The notes: a model not told the origin generated them from the sequence alone. A stretch of 57,366 bases of DNA from Bacteroidota bacterium (GCA_024278975.1 JAJRSD010000043.1:1-57366); one strand, 5' to 3'. Shown: positions 1-8,510, counted from the stretch's first letter. Program-made: numbers and translations.

Positions 1-1
1 A

Positions 2-781
2 AGAGCGGTAGTGTATAATATGCAGGGGTTGTCATTCAGAGAGTATTTACAATTTGAAACCGGCTTAGAATTGAATTCTGTCGGTTTAAATGAATTAATA
101 AAAAACCACAGAGAAATTGCACAAAATATTATTGTAAAAATGCAACCATTAGCTTATTTTCACAAATACATCGAACATGGATATTTCCCATTTTACATGG
201 AAAATAAAAATTTATTTCATCAAAAACTGGGCGAATCGCTAAGCATTGTACTTGACGTAGATATACCTCAGTACGAACAAGTTCAGATTTCGAATATAAT
301 TCTGTTAAAAAAATTATTGCAGATAATTGCAGAATCGGTACCATTCAAACCTAATTATCAATCAATAAGTAAAAGGAGCGGGATTAGTATCAACTCAATA
401 AAAAAATACATCTCATATTTGAATGATGCAGAGTTGATTTTACTACTTCATTCGAGTGTGCATGGGCTGACAAAAATTGGGAAACCCGAAAAAATTTATC
501 TGAACAACTCAAATTTTATGTACGCGCTGGTTGGCGACAATGCCGACATTGGAAATATAAGGGAAACTTTCTTTTTAAATCAGGTTTCAAGAGTTGCTGA
601 AGTTAATGCATCTCCTGTTTCCGATTTTTTAGTAAATAATAAACAGACCTTCGAAATTGGTGGCAAAAGTAAAAAACGCAAACAAATTGCAGACATTCCA
701 AATTCGTATATCGTTAAAGATGATATTGAAACCGGATACGAAAATGTAATTCCATTGTGGCTTTTTGGTTTTTTGTACTGA
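2..781 (+). CDS. AAA ATPase with DUF4143 domain, C-terminal part
   Basis: The reading frame is open through the left edge, so the gene begins outside the window and the N-terminal Walker motifs are missing. What is visible is the end of the ATPase region (GLSFREYL, a motif usual just before the winged helix), a winged-helix segment around SISKRSGISINSIKKY, and a C-terminal nuclease-like stretch with FEIGGKSKKRKQI, which matches the DUF4143 tail (fEiGgk-K). Proteins of this family are common in Bacteroidota and are often strain-variable, with no settled function. It ends 9 bases before the convergent response regulator. Family call is good; role unknown. Confidence 0.8.
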   Translation, partial: RAVVYNMQGLSFREYLQFETGLELNSVGLNELIKNHREIAQNIIVKMQPLAYFHKYIEHGYFPFYMENKNLFHQKLGESLSIVLDVDIPQYEQVQISNIILLKKLLQIIAESVPFKPNYQSISKRSGISINSIKKYISYLNDAELILLLHSSVHGLTKIGKPEKIYLNNSNFMYALVGDNADIGNIRETFFLNQVSRVAEVNASPVSDFLVNNKQTFEIGGKSKKRKQIADIPNSYIVKDDIETGYENVIPLWLFGFLY

Positions 782-790
782 TTTGGAATG

Positions 791-1954
791 TTATTTCAAA
801 GGGGCAGCAAATTGCAGAACATCGGCATCGGTAATTGTATTGTCACATAAAATTATTAGACGCTCGATTACATTTCTGAATTCGCGGATATTACCAGTCC
901 AGTTTATTTTTTGCAGCTCTTTTATACCCTTGGCAGTTATTGTTTTTTCGGGCATTCCATACTCGTCGCAAATTTGTTTAATAAAATGGTTTGCAAGAAT
1001 TGGAATGTCGTCTAATCGTTCGTTCAGTGTTGGAACATGAATTAAAATTACACTCAACCGATGATACAAATCTTCACGAAAATTACTCTTAGAAATTTCA
1101 TCAGCAATATTTTTATTGGTTGCTGCAACAACCCGTACATCAACTTTAATGTGTTTGTCGCCACCAACCCTGCTAATAATATTCTCTTGCAAAGCACGTA
1201 AAACTTTTGCCTGCGCCGACAGACTCATATCGCCAATTTCATCGAGAAAGAGTGTGCCACCATTCGCCTGTTCGAATTTTCCTTTACGCTGTTTAACTGC
1301 CGATGTAAAAGCACCTTTTTCGTGACCAAAAAGTTCGCTCTCGATTAATTCTGAGGGGATGGCTGCGCAATTAACCTCGATAAACGGACCCGACGAACGG
1401 TTGCTCTGCGCGTGAATCCGGCGGGCAATCAACTCTTTTCCCGAACCATTTGCACCGGGTATTAAAACCCGGGCATCGGTTGGAGCAACGCGATCTGCCA
1501 TTTCAACAATACTCGAAATGGCTTTTGACTCTCCAATTATCTCGTATTTTTTATTGACTTTCTTTTTAAGAATTTTTGTTTCGGTTACCAAACTCGATTT
1601 GTCCATCCCATTGCGGATTGTAATTAACAAACGGTTTAAATCCAGAGGTTTTTCAATATAATCGAATGCACCTTTTTTAATCGAGTCAACAGCAGTATCT
1701 ATATTTCCGTGTCCCGAAATCATTACTACGGGTGTGTCTGACGCAATTTTTGTAAGATGCTCAAGAACTTCAATGCCATCCATTCCCGGCATTTTAATAT
1801 CGCAAAGAATAATATCGTACTCAGCAGTTTTTACCTTCTCTATTCCTTTAATTCCATCTTCAGCCAAATCAACTTCGTACTTTTCGTATTCCAAAATATC
1901 TTTTAAAGTATTTCTAATGCTTCTCTCGTCGTCGATTACCAATATTTTTGACAT
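791..1954 (-). CDS. Sigma-54-dependent response regulator lacking the Fis-type HTH
   Basis: Receiver domain at residues 1-120 with acidic pair D8/D9 and phospho-acceptor D52 (CDIKMPGMDG), then an AAA+ sigma-54 activator domain: Walker A near 167-174 (PGANGSGKE), the loop that contacts sigma-54 at 214-219 reads GAFTSA rather than GAFTGA, Walker B near 232-240 (GGTLFLDEI). The protein stops at residue 387, about 20 residues after the GNIREFRN motif, so the C-terminal Fis-type DNA-binding helix-turn-helix of the NtrC family is absent. It may activate from solution or with a partner; GAFTSA and this short form are, as I recall, not rare in Bacteroidota. No sensor kinase gene is adjacent in the window. 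Convergent with the gene to its left. Confidence 0.9.
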   Translation of the reverse strand: MSKILVIDDERSIRNTLKDILEYEKYEVDLAEDGIKGIEKVKTAEYDIILCDIKMPGMDGIEVLEHLTKIASDTPVVMISGHGNIDTAVDSIKKGAFDYIEKPLDLNRLLITIRNGMDKSSLVTETKILKKKVNKKYEIIGESKAISSIVEMADRVAPTDARVLIPGANGSGKELIARRIHAQSNRSSGPFIEVNCAAIPSELIESELFGHEKGAFTSAVKQRKGKFEQANGGTLFLDEIGDMSLSAQAKVLRALQENIISRVGGDKHIKVDVRVVAATNKNIADEISKSNFREDLYHRLSVILIHVPTLNERLDDIPILANHFIKQICDEYGMPEKTITAKGIKELQKINWTGNIREFRNVIERLIILCDNTITDADVLQFAAPLK

Positions 1955-2096
1955 GCTATTTTTTTAATTGAGGTTGTAAAAATAGTTTTAGTTGGTTGGA
2001 TATAAAAATGGAATTGGAAAAAAGATACAGTTCTCCCAATAATCAAACAAGTCAGAAATTTAAATACTGAATTGCTTCAACTTATTCAAATTCAAA

Positions 2097-2133
2097 AATA
2101 AAAAACCCGATTCGTTAACTGACGAACCGGATT
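2097..2133 (-). terminator. Rho-independent terminator of the MBS-like operon
   Basis: On the minus strand an 8-bp stem (CCGGTTCG/CGAATCGG, one G-U pair; 2107-2130) with an 8-base loop is followed by GTTTTTTATTTTT. It lies about 45 bases after the dihydroorotate-dehydrogenase-like gene, so it would end the long operon. Confidence 0.8.
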
Positions 2134-2175
2134 CAAATATTATCTGTTTATAAACTTCTATTCAGAATAAAAATA

Positions 2176-3162
2176 CTATTTATATTTAGCATCAGAGAAA
2201 TAACGCATAAATTGTGTACGTTCGTAAAGCACAGGCTTTTTAATATTTTTCTGACTGGAATTTCCACGAAACTCATCAATAGATTTATAATTGTGTCTAA
2301 ACATCCAATCTTTTAAGGTGTGTGTCATCGAGGTAATTATTTCAGTCCCCTCTTCGTAAATAGCAGAAACAATCTGAGTAGTTTGAGCTCCGACCAAAAG
2401 GTTTTTAATTACTTGTTCGCCGGTAAAAATACCACGCGAGGCTGTAAATTCAATATCAACTTTGTCGTATAAAATACCAATCCAGCGCAGTGTCATTGTA
2501 TTTAATGCCTGACAACTTAGAACATTACCCGAAACAACCTTTTCTGTTTCAATATCAACATCAGGGCTATAAAATTTATTAAACAGCACAACCGACGAAG
2601 CTTTGGTTTGCGAAATACGATGTATAAAATTTGCAAGCCCTGAGAAATAGTAGCTTATTTTTAACGAAAAAGGGATATTAATTGCCGTGCCAATTTTTTC
2701 AATAATATCAAAATAAACATTCTCTTTTTCAACTCCGGTAATATCTGTTTCGGCAGGCAATAAAAACAAGTTAACTTCCAGCGCATCAGCTCCGGCATCT
2801 TCTATCATTTTTGCATACTGAATCCACGATTCTGCTGTAGCACAGTTAATACTTGCAATTACCGGAATATCGAGTGCTTCTTTATTTTTTTTTATGAGAT
2901 TTGTATATTGAGTTAAATTGTGCTTTTTACTGTAATACATGGCATAATATTCCTGATCGTTAAACGAACCATAAATATTATTTAATCGCTGCTCGTCAAC
3001 ATCGTGTAGAATTTGCTCTTCAAAAAGCGACTTTAAGACAATGGCTCCGGCACCGGCTTTTTCGTAAGCAATCGAGTTTTCTACGTTTTCGGTTAAAGAG
3101 CAACTGCCTACAATTATCGGGCTCTTCAGTTTTAATCCCATGTAACTTGTCGAAATATCCAT
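2176..3162 (-). CDS. Dihydroorotate dehydrogenase-like flavoprotein
   Basis: A 328-residue TIM-barrel protein of the class 1 dihydroorotate dehydrogenase/PreA family (N-terminal TSYMGLKLKSPIIVGSCSLT is typical, and GADALEVN occupies the usual barrel strand). The loop that carries the catalytic Cys or Ser in true enzymes, normally SCPN right after the strand, here reads LFLLP, so ordinary dihydroorotate oxidation looks unlikely. It is the last gene of the operon, 5 bases after the ferredoxin-GltD fusion. In PreT-PreA the same two families (GltD-like and DHODH-like) work as partners, so it could be an electron-transfer or substrate-reducing partner of the fusion protein; that is inference. Unlike PreA it carries no C-terminal ferredoxin clusters. 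Confidence 0.8.
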   Translation of the reverse strand: MDISTSYMGLKLKSPIIVGSCSLTENVENSIAYEKAGAGAIVLKSLFEEQILHDVDEQRLNNIYGSFNDQEYYAMYYSKKHNLTQYTNLIKKNKEALDIPVIASINCATAESWIQYAKMIEDAGADALEVNLFLLPAETDITGVEKENVYFDIIEKIGTAINIPFSLKISYYFSGLANFIHRISQTKASSVVLFNKFYSPDVDIETEKVVSGNVLSCQALNTMTLRWIGILYDKVDIEFTASRGIFTGEQVIKNLLVGAQTTQIVSAIYEEGTEIITSMTHTLKDWMFRHNYKSIDEFRGNSSQKNIKKPVLYERTQFMRYFSDAKYK

Positions 3163-3167
3163 GATGT

Positions 3168-4961
3168 TTATTTTTTAGTTAAAAAGTTATCAATTCCAAC
3201 CGCAGCTTTATGACCATTTGCAATTCCATGAATTACGTCGGGTCCCTGAATTGTGTCGCCACCCATAAACAACCAACCAACACTGGTTTGGAAATAGTCG
3301 TTTACCTTAATTCGTCCGCGTGGTCCCATTTCAAGATGCTCTTTTGTTGGTTCTGAAATATAACTCAAATCCATTCCCTGACCGATTGATTCTACAACCA
3401 TATCGGCTTCAAAGAAATTCTCGTTTTTCATGTTACATTGCGGATTAAAGTTACCTGTTTCGTCGAACAATGACAAACACTGAACAACATGCAACCCTTT
3501 AATTTTACCATCCACAATTTCAATACGTTGTGGCGACCACCCCGGATTTACTACACATCCTTCCTCGCGCGCTTCAACAACTTCTTCGCGATCGGCAGGC
3601 ATTTTTTCCTCTGTTTCGAGGCTGGTTGCAGTAACCTGAACTTTACCATACTTTATTTTTTGCAATCTTGCCAACGAACGTGTAATATCCATTGCAACGT
3701 TACCTCCACCAATTACAACAATTTTCTCGGGAACATGAATCTCTTCTCCCTCGGTAATTTTCCGTAGTAATTCTATCGATTGATAAACATGTTTGTGCTC
3801 AGTTCCCTCAATTCGGGTACTTCTTCCGAGATGCAATCCGGTTCCTGCAAATACAGCATCAAAATCTTCATTCAGTTTTTCGAGTGTAATATCTTTCCCA
3901 ATAGTTGTATTGTAATGAATTTTTACGCCCAACGATAAAATATAATTTACATCTTTATCAATCTGATCGTATGGCAAGCGGTACTCCGGAATTCCAAAAC
4001 GCATCATTCCTCCGGCTTCGGCCAGCTTCTCAAATATCTCAATATCGTAACCTAATAACGACAAATAATATGCGGCAGATAATCCGGCCGGACCAGATCC
4101 AATAATAGCAACCTTTTTACCATTTTTCGTTAATTTATCGGTTTCAAGAATTTTCTTGTATTTCTCTGAAGGATTTTGATCGGCAATATATCGTTTTAGC
4201 CAGCGAATAGAGATCGGGTCTCCTTTATGCCCCATTGTACAAACGGTTTCGCATTTGTGTGTACAAATCCGTCCACATATTTCAGGCAGTGGATTTGTAT
4301 CGTATAAAATACGAAGACCCTCTTCCAGATCGTCGTTACGAATAGCTTTAATATATTCCGGAATTCCCATGTGTGCCGGGCAGGTAGCTGTACAAATACC
4401 ACATTCAACACAACGGTCGGCTTCGGCTTCAGCTTGTTCTTTCGAATATCCCTGAATCATTTCGATAAAAGAATCATCACGCTCTTCGGGATGCAACTCA
4501 CCCATTTCAACACGCTTTAATCCGTAGAATTCGTAATTTGGTTCCGGCTTTCTCCAACCGTCTTTTTTATCGTACCAATCTTTTTTGTCAACACCCGGAA
4601 CAAAGCGGAAATTATCAGGATCGGTATCAATCCATTTGTATTCATTAGTTAACCGCAACGAATTTGTGGTACAGATATCGACACACAACGCACACCAGCA
4701 ACACCTTCCATAATCAATCTTCGGACGCAACCCGCTATCTCCGTCTTTTGTTTCAATTCCATCAACAGGAACCAAATCGATCGCCTCATTTTCACAAATA
4801 GCCTCGCATGTACCACAACCGATACATTCATCAACATCGTTATCGTGAAAACCTCTGTACCGGGGAGCTGCCTCCCTGTTCAAAGGATCTTTAATGGTAA
4901 CAGGTTCTTTTACAACTTTCGACCACGCTGTAAAAGGCATCAATATATCTTTTAAACTCAT
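3168..4961 (-). CDS. Ferredoxin (NuoI/MbxN-like)-GltD/NfnL fusion oxidoreductase
   Basis: A 597-residue protein built from two parts. Residues about 40-100 are a two-cluster ferredoxin: C46/C49/C52/C56 and C87/C90/C93/C97, the place of the NuoI/MbxN subunit. Residues about 175-597 are a GltD/NfnL/PreT-type module: two more FeS motifs (C184/C187/C190/C194 and C229/C233/C237/C241), a FAD site (IIGSGPAG, 286-293) and an NAD(P) site (VVIGGGNVAMD, about 416-426). It would link NAD(P)H to the quinone- or sulfur-reducing arm of the complex through four [4Fe-4S] clusters. It occupies the exact gene position of mbxN in the MBX order. A 120-base gap with a hairpin separates it from the large-subunit gene upstream. 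I recall GltD-like genes near MBX-like clusters in Thermotogae, which should be checked. Confidence 0.88.
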   Translation of the reverse strand: MSLKDILMPFTAWSKVVKEPVTIKDPLNREAAPRYRGFHDNDVDECIGCGTCEAICENEAIDLVPVDGIETKDGDSGLRPKIDYGRCCWCALCVDICTTNSLRLTNEYKWIDTDPDNFRFVPGVDKKDWYDKKDGWRKPEPNYEFYGLKRVEMGELHPEERDDSFIEMIQGYSKEQAEAEADRCVECGICTATCPAHMGIPEYIKAIRNDDLEEGLRILYDTNPLPEICGRICTHKCETVCTMGHKGDPISIRWLKRYIADQNPSEKYKKILETDKLTKNGKKVAIIGSGPAGLSAAYYLSLLGYDIEIFEKLAEAGGMMRFGIPEYRLPYDQIDKDVNYILSLGVKIHYNTTIGKDITLEKLNEDFDAVFAGTGLHLGRSTRIEGTEHKHVYQSIELLRKITEGEEIHVPEKIVVIGGGNVAMDITRSLARLQKIKYGKVQVTATSLETEEKMPADREEVVEAREEGCVVNPGWSPQRIEIVDGKIKGLHVVQCLSLFDETGNFNPQCNMKNENFFEADMVVESIGQGMDLSYISEPTKEHLEMGPRGRIKVNDYFQTSVGWLFMGGDTIQGPDVIHGIANGHKAAVGIDNFLTKK

Positions 4962-5081
4962 TTTATATTATTTGTAGCCCCCTCCAACTCCCCAAAAGGG
5001 GGAGAGAAAAGAATTTTTATTTACATTTTTGTCCCATTTGTTATCTCGTTCTTTACACCCATAACAGACTGGATGAAACTT
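4962..5081. repeat. Intergenic gap with GC-rich hairpin inside the operon
   Basis: Between two genes of the same operon lies a 120-base gap holding CTCCCCAAAAGGGGGAG (4988-5004), a short stem-loop preceded by a C-rich run. Sequences of this kind are scattered in Bacteroidota intergenic regions. It may tune expression or RNA processing between the membrane/peripheral subunits and the NAD(P)H module. No run of T follows in either direction, so it is not a clear terminator. Confidence 0.5.
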
Positions 5082-6278
5082 CTATCTTTCAATTTCCGGC
5101 GGACACGTTTGCAACGAAACCATAATTCCATGTACATCGGCAACATCGGCACCAACAAGAAGATCTTCGAGCAGTGCAATTGCATGTGTATAACTTGGTC
5201 CGCGAAGATTAACACGCCGTGGTTTATCCGAGCCGTCGGTTACATAGTACATTCCATATTCGCCCCTGCCACTTTCCAGACGAACATAAGTTTCGCCTTT
5301 TGGAATTTTCCAGTGAAGTACATTTGGCATCGGAGTTTTAATATCACCTTTGTCGGGCATTTTTGCCATAATCTGGCGAATCAGATCAACAGTCTGAATT
5401 AGCTCCTGCCAGCGCACCCATGTTCTTGCATAAACATCGCCATCGGTATCGGTTGGCGGATCGAAGTCTAACTGTTCGTAATGCAAATACGGATCGTCTT
5501 TTCTTACATCGCGTTTAACTCCGCAACCACGGGCAGTTGTTCCTACAATACCATATTTGTCAACCATTTCGGGTGTAACAATGGCAAGTCCTTTTGCTCT
5601 TTTTTTGAAAACTGAATTGTGAAACATCAACCTTCTGATACGAATAATAAAATCGTCGATATCGCGCAGATTATCTTCCATTCTCTCTTTAAATCCATCG
5701 GGAAGTAAACCACGCACTCCTCCCGGGATAATATACATATGATAAACTCTGGCTCCGGTTAATTCCTCGAAACGGTCGAGAATTAAATCTCTTAAATAAA
5801 CACCCCACTGAACACCAAGTCCGAGAGCAAAAGTTCCACCTTGTCCGGGAACACCACGTAACAAACCCTGCAGGCGAGCCATCTCCAACGATAACATTCT
5901 CAGCCATTTTGCCATTTCAGGAACAGCTTTATCGTAACCCGATAGTTGTTCGGTACAAGTGGCAATTAAATATTCGTTTGTATCGGGCTCGGCAACACAC
6001 ATTCTGATACTTGTAGGAAAACCTTGAACAAACAGACGACGTTCGATAAGTTTCTCGAAACCACGATGAAGGTATCCAACATGCGTTTTTGCTTTAACCA
6101 CAGTATTTCCCTGCACCCAAAGTTCAACAGACATATTTCCGGTAACGCCCGGGTGGTTCGGTCCAAGCCAAATTTTTTGATACTTGTGCGAAGATAAATC
6201 TATGTCGTCGCCAATCTTCGCAGTAAGCGAAGGCAGCTTCTCTTTATCAGGTTCGAATCCTAAAAACTTATTTATCAT
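5082..6278 (-). CDS. Large (NuoD/MbxL-like) subunit of MBS-type complex
   Basis: A 398-residue protein of the 49-kDa NuoD/[NiFe]-hydrogenase large-subunit family (GPNHPGVTGNMSVELWV, VGYLHRGFEKLIE, PGGVRG). The two cysteine pairs that hold NiFe in hydrogenases are half kept: the N-terminal motif is RMCVAE (C94, with E97 in place of the second Cys) and the C-terminal motif is TCPPE (C392, with E395). NuoD of complex I has none of these, hydrogenases have all four; keeping two is what I recall for archaeal MbxL/MbsL. This supports a sulfane or polysulfide-reducing site, not H2 chemistry. It overlaps the NuoC-like gene by 11 bases and is cytoplasmic, bound to the membrane arm. Confidence 0.88.
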   Translation of the reverse strand: MINKFLGFEPDKEKLPSLTAKIGDDIDLSSHKYQKIWLGPNHPGVTGNMSVELWVQGNTVVKAKTHVGYLHRGFEKLIERRLFVQGFPTSIRMCVAEPDTNEYLIATCTEQLSGYDKAVPEMAKWLRMLSLEMARLQGLLRGVPGQGGTFALGLGVQWGVYLRDLILDRFEELTGARVYHMYIIPGGVRGLLPDGFKERMEDNLRDIDDFIIRIRRLMFHNSVFKKRAKGLAIVTPEMVDKYGIVGTTARGCGVKRDVRKDDPYLHYEQLDFDPPTDTDGDVYARTWVRWQELIQTVDLIRQIMAKMPDKGDIKTPMPNVLHWKIPKGETYVRLESGRGEYGMYYVTDGSDKPRRVNLRGPSYTHAIALLEDLLVGADVADVHGIMVSLQTCPPEIER

Positions 6279-6828
6279 TGTCTTGTTTTTTTGCAGTTAT
6301 CGGTTCGTTAGGATACAATTTCTTTCTCATATATGTTGCCGGGTCGTTTGTTTCTCTACCCGGACGCGGGAAGTATGTATTTTCTGAATACTCTTTGGTA
6401 TCAAAATCCCGGCGCATGTGTGGCATTTCTACCCATCCTTCAACAACAAAATCTTCATCAACACGCGGACTACCGGGAAAATCAATTCCGAAAGCTTCCT
6501 TTAATTCGCGCTGATAAGTCCATACTTGTTTCCATAAATGATGTGCAGAAGCCATCTCTGCATTTTCTCTGTCGATAAATGTTTTTACTCCAATGTCGGT
6601 TTTTGTTTCCGGATTATGAAGTAGATACAACAATTGGAATTTCCCCTCTTCAATCCAGTCAACACAACTCATCATTACAAAATGTGAATATCCCTCGTAA
6701 TCTCTTAAATCTGTAACCAAGCTGATAGCCACACCTTTTGGAACAGTAACGAAAGTTAAAGACGGACGTTGATAAACAGCGTCTGTTATATTAAAATCTT
6801 TCGATAATTTATTTATTAATTCTTTCAT
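6268..6828 (-). CDS. NuoC/MbxK-like 30-kDa subunit
   Basis: A 186-residue protein of the NADH dehydrogenase 30-kDa subunit family. The signature is seen in DLRDYEGYSHFVMMSCVDWI near residues 41-60, and in the C-terminal half in ELKEAFGIDFPGSPRVDEDF followed by LVEGW-like and MRRDFD segments that fit the NuoC pattern (REvfDmfGI-f-gHPdLrRil). It has no cofactor of its own; in the family it braces the large subunit and the NuoB-type subunit. Order B-C-D (J-K-L in MBX terms) is kept, with a 14-base gap to the NuoB-like gene and an 11-base overlap with the large-subunit gene. Confidence 0.85.
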   Translation of the reverse strand: MKELINKLSKDFNITDAVYQRPSLTFVTVPKGVAISLVTDLRDYEGYSHFVMMSCVDWIEEGKFQLLYLLHNPETKTDIGVKTFIDRENAEMASAHHLWKQVWTYQRELKEAFGIDFPGSPRVDEDFVVEGWVEMPHMRRDFDTKEYSENTYFPRPGRETNDPATYMRKKLYPNEPITAKKQDNDK

Positions 6829-6842
6829 TGTTTTGGGCTTTT

Positions 6843-7565
6843 CTACCAGTTGTAATCCGGCATATTCCAGTCTTTAATAATTTTCTTTTGATTTGCTTTA
6901 TACTCATCAAAATTTCTCGCGTACTCGTTTGCTTTCTCCCCTTTCCCCTCTTTAATTAGCTCTTTCAATTTCATGAAACCAGCTAATAATGCTTCGGGGC
7001 GCGGCATGCAACCGGCAATATAAACATCAACAGGAATATATTTATCCAAACGGTTTATTGTACTATAACTGTCGTAATACATTCCACCATTTATTGTACA
7101 CGACCCCAGTGCCAGAATGTATTTTGGCGAAGGCATTTGCTCGTATGTTCTGATAACACGTTTCAATGTTTTTACCGAAAGGTACCCCGAAATAATAAAT
7201 GCATTCGACTGGCGCGGTGTTGGACGCATCTGAACACCAAAACGAAACATATCGAAACGTGGTGTTACAAGTGGTGGAATTTCAATACTCCCACAACCTG
7301 TACCGAAACCCAATACCCAGATACTTTCGGCTCGTGCCCAATTCAGAAATTTCTCAATAACTCCGCTACATGGCTTTTCCTCAGTTGGCTTCTCGTTACT
7401 AAAATAGTCGTAAATAGGATTTATTTTAATAATAGAACCATCGGGAGCAACAACTTCTCTTTCTTCATCTTCGGGGTGAATAAAGGTCTTTTCAGCCTTC
7501 TTAACATTCGTTTCCGAACGCTGTAACATCTCATTCACCTTATCATTCATATCTTTTTCAGACAT
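6843..7565 (-). CDS. NuoB/MbxJ-like FeS subunit with altered cluster site
   Basis: A 240-residue protein of the NuoB/hydrogenase small-subunit family, which carries the FeS cluster nearest the active site. The match runs from SIWVLGFGTGCGSIEI through PRFDMFRFGV to SCTINGGMYYDSY and GCMPRPEALL. The expected four ligands are a tandem CC (or CxxC) plus two distal cysteines; here the first site reads C91-G92, and only C91, C156 and C186 are aligned with ligands. C66, outside the core, is the only other Cys. About 75 extra N-terminal residues are charged. It sits between the H-type membrane subunit and the NuoC-like subunit, in MBX order. The missing ligand could mean a 3Cys-ligated cluster. Confidence 0.88.
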   Translation of the reverse strand: MSEKDMNDKVNEMLQRSETNVKKAEKTFIHPEDEEREVVAPDGSIIKINPIYDYFSNEKPTEEKPCSGVIEKFLNWARAESIWVLGFGTGCGSIEIPPLVTPRFDMFRFGVQMRPTPRQSNAFIISGYLSVKTLKRVIRTYEQMPSPKYILALGSCTINGGMYYDSYSTINRLDKYIPVDVYIAGCMPRPEALLAGFMKLKELIKEGKGEKANEYARNFDEYKANQKKIIKDWNMPDYNW

Positions 7566-7577
7566 CTTTAAATCTTT

Positions 7578-8510
7578 TTATAAACTATAAATTATTATTG
7601 CTAAAAATCCTAACAGTAATGGCACTTTAAAAAACCATGTAACCGACTGCTCGATTTTGAAACGGGGAAATACCATTCCAACAAAAACCGACCAAAAATA
7701 TATTAAGAAAGTTTTTACAATTAGTTCAATCCAACTGTTTGCACCTCCAAAAACAAGGTTCATAAACAGAACGGCTTCCATAACATGAAGAATGCTTCCA
7801 GCAGATTGCATAAAACCCAGATAAGTACCTTCGAACTCGGTGGCCGGGCCAATTAAAATTTCGTTTGGTGCTTTTACCAGATTAAAAGGCGAATGTCCCA
7901 TTGCTCCCAACATTGCCAAAATAATTGTTGCGGCTGCAAACGGGTTGGTAAACAGAATCCAGTTTTCGAAACCTCCCTGTTGTGCTTCAACAATTTTATA
8001 TACAGAAAATGTATCGAATTGAATTGCAATTGAAAGGAAAGCCAAAGTTAATGGGAGCTCAACAGCAGCGTGTTGCGCCAATCCACGTGCAATTCCCATT
8101 GCAGAATACGGATGTCCGCCCTGTCCTGCGCCAAGTGCCATTCCCAACATTCCAAAAACCTGAAAATAGAGAATCAATATTAAATCTCCTTCAAACGAAA
8201 AATTTGTCCAAAGTCCGTTTGGCGAACCGGTAAATACCATTGGCATAAAAAGGAATAATCCAACGCCACCTGTCAATCTGAAAACAGGCCCGATATAATA
8301 CATAATACCGTGTGTAATTGTGGTTCTTATACTTATGTTTTTCAACAAGTTAAGCCACGGCTGATAAAATGGAATTCCATATCGTCCTGCCAAACGAGCA
8401 CCAATTTTACGAAAAGTGGCACCCATTAAAAACCCCCAGTTTAAAACAATAAATAAACCGAGAAGTGTATATCCTAATTTAGCGTAAATAGTCATTAATC
8501 TATCCTCCAA
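7578..8510 (-). CDS. NuoH/MbxM-like membrane subunit
   Basis: A 310-residue integral membrane protein with about eight hydrophobic segments, of the NuoH/HyfC/MbhM family that joins the membrane arm to the peripheral arm. Family features are the cytoplasmic loop RYGIPFYQPWLNLLKN (the family's GR-G-pl-Q-w-D-lK region), HPYSAMGIARGLAQHAAVEL and FNLVKAPNEILIGPATEFEG, which matches the conserved RtPFDlvEAE-EL--G---EY--- loop in divergent form. The start overlaps the end of the fused antiporter gene by 11 bases. Position between the antiporter modules and the NuoB-like gene matches mbxM. It would relay conformational or charge changes from sulfur reduction to ion transport. Confidence 0.88.
   Translation of the reverse strand: MEDRLMTIYAKLGYTLLGLFIVLNWGFLMGATFRKIGARLAGRYGIPFYQPWLNLLKNISIRTTITHGIMYYIGPVFRLTGGVGLFLFMPMVFTGSPNGLWTNFSFEGDLILILYFQVFGMLGMALGAGQGGHPYSAMGIARGLAQHAAVELPLTLAFLSIAIQFDTFSVYKIVEAQQGGFENWILFTNPFAAATIILAMLGAMGHSPFNLVKAPNEILIGPATEFEGTYLGFMQSAGSILHVMEAVLFMNLVFGGANSWIELIVKTFLIYFWSVFVGMVFPRFKIEQSVTWFFKVPLLLGFLAIIIYSL

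Noticed and set aside
7137-7526. 129-codon plus-strand frame
   Set aside because: Antisense to the NuoB-like gene; no signal of its own.
5082-7565. Possible [NiFe] hydrogenase (MBH)
   Set aside because: Only one Cys of each pair needed for NiFe is present in the large subunit, and no hydrogenase maturation genes are nearby.
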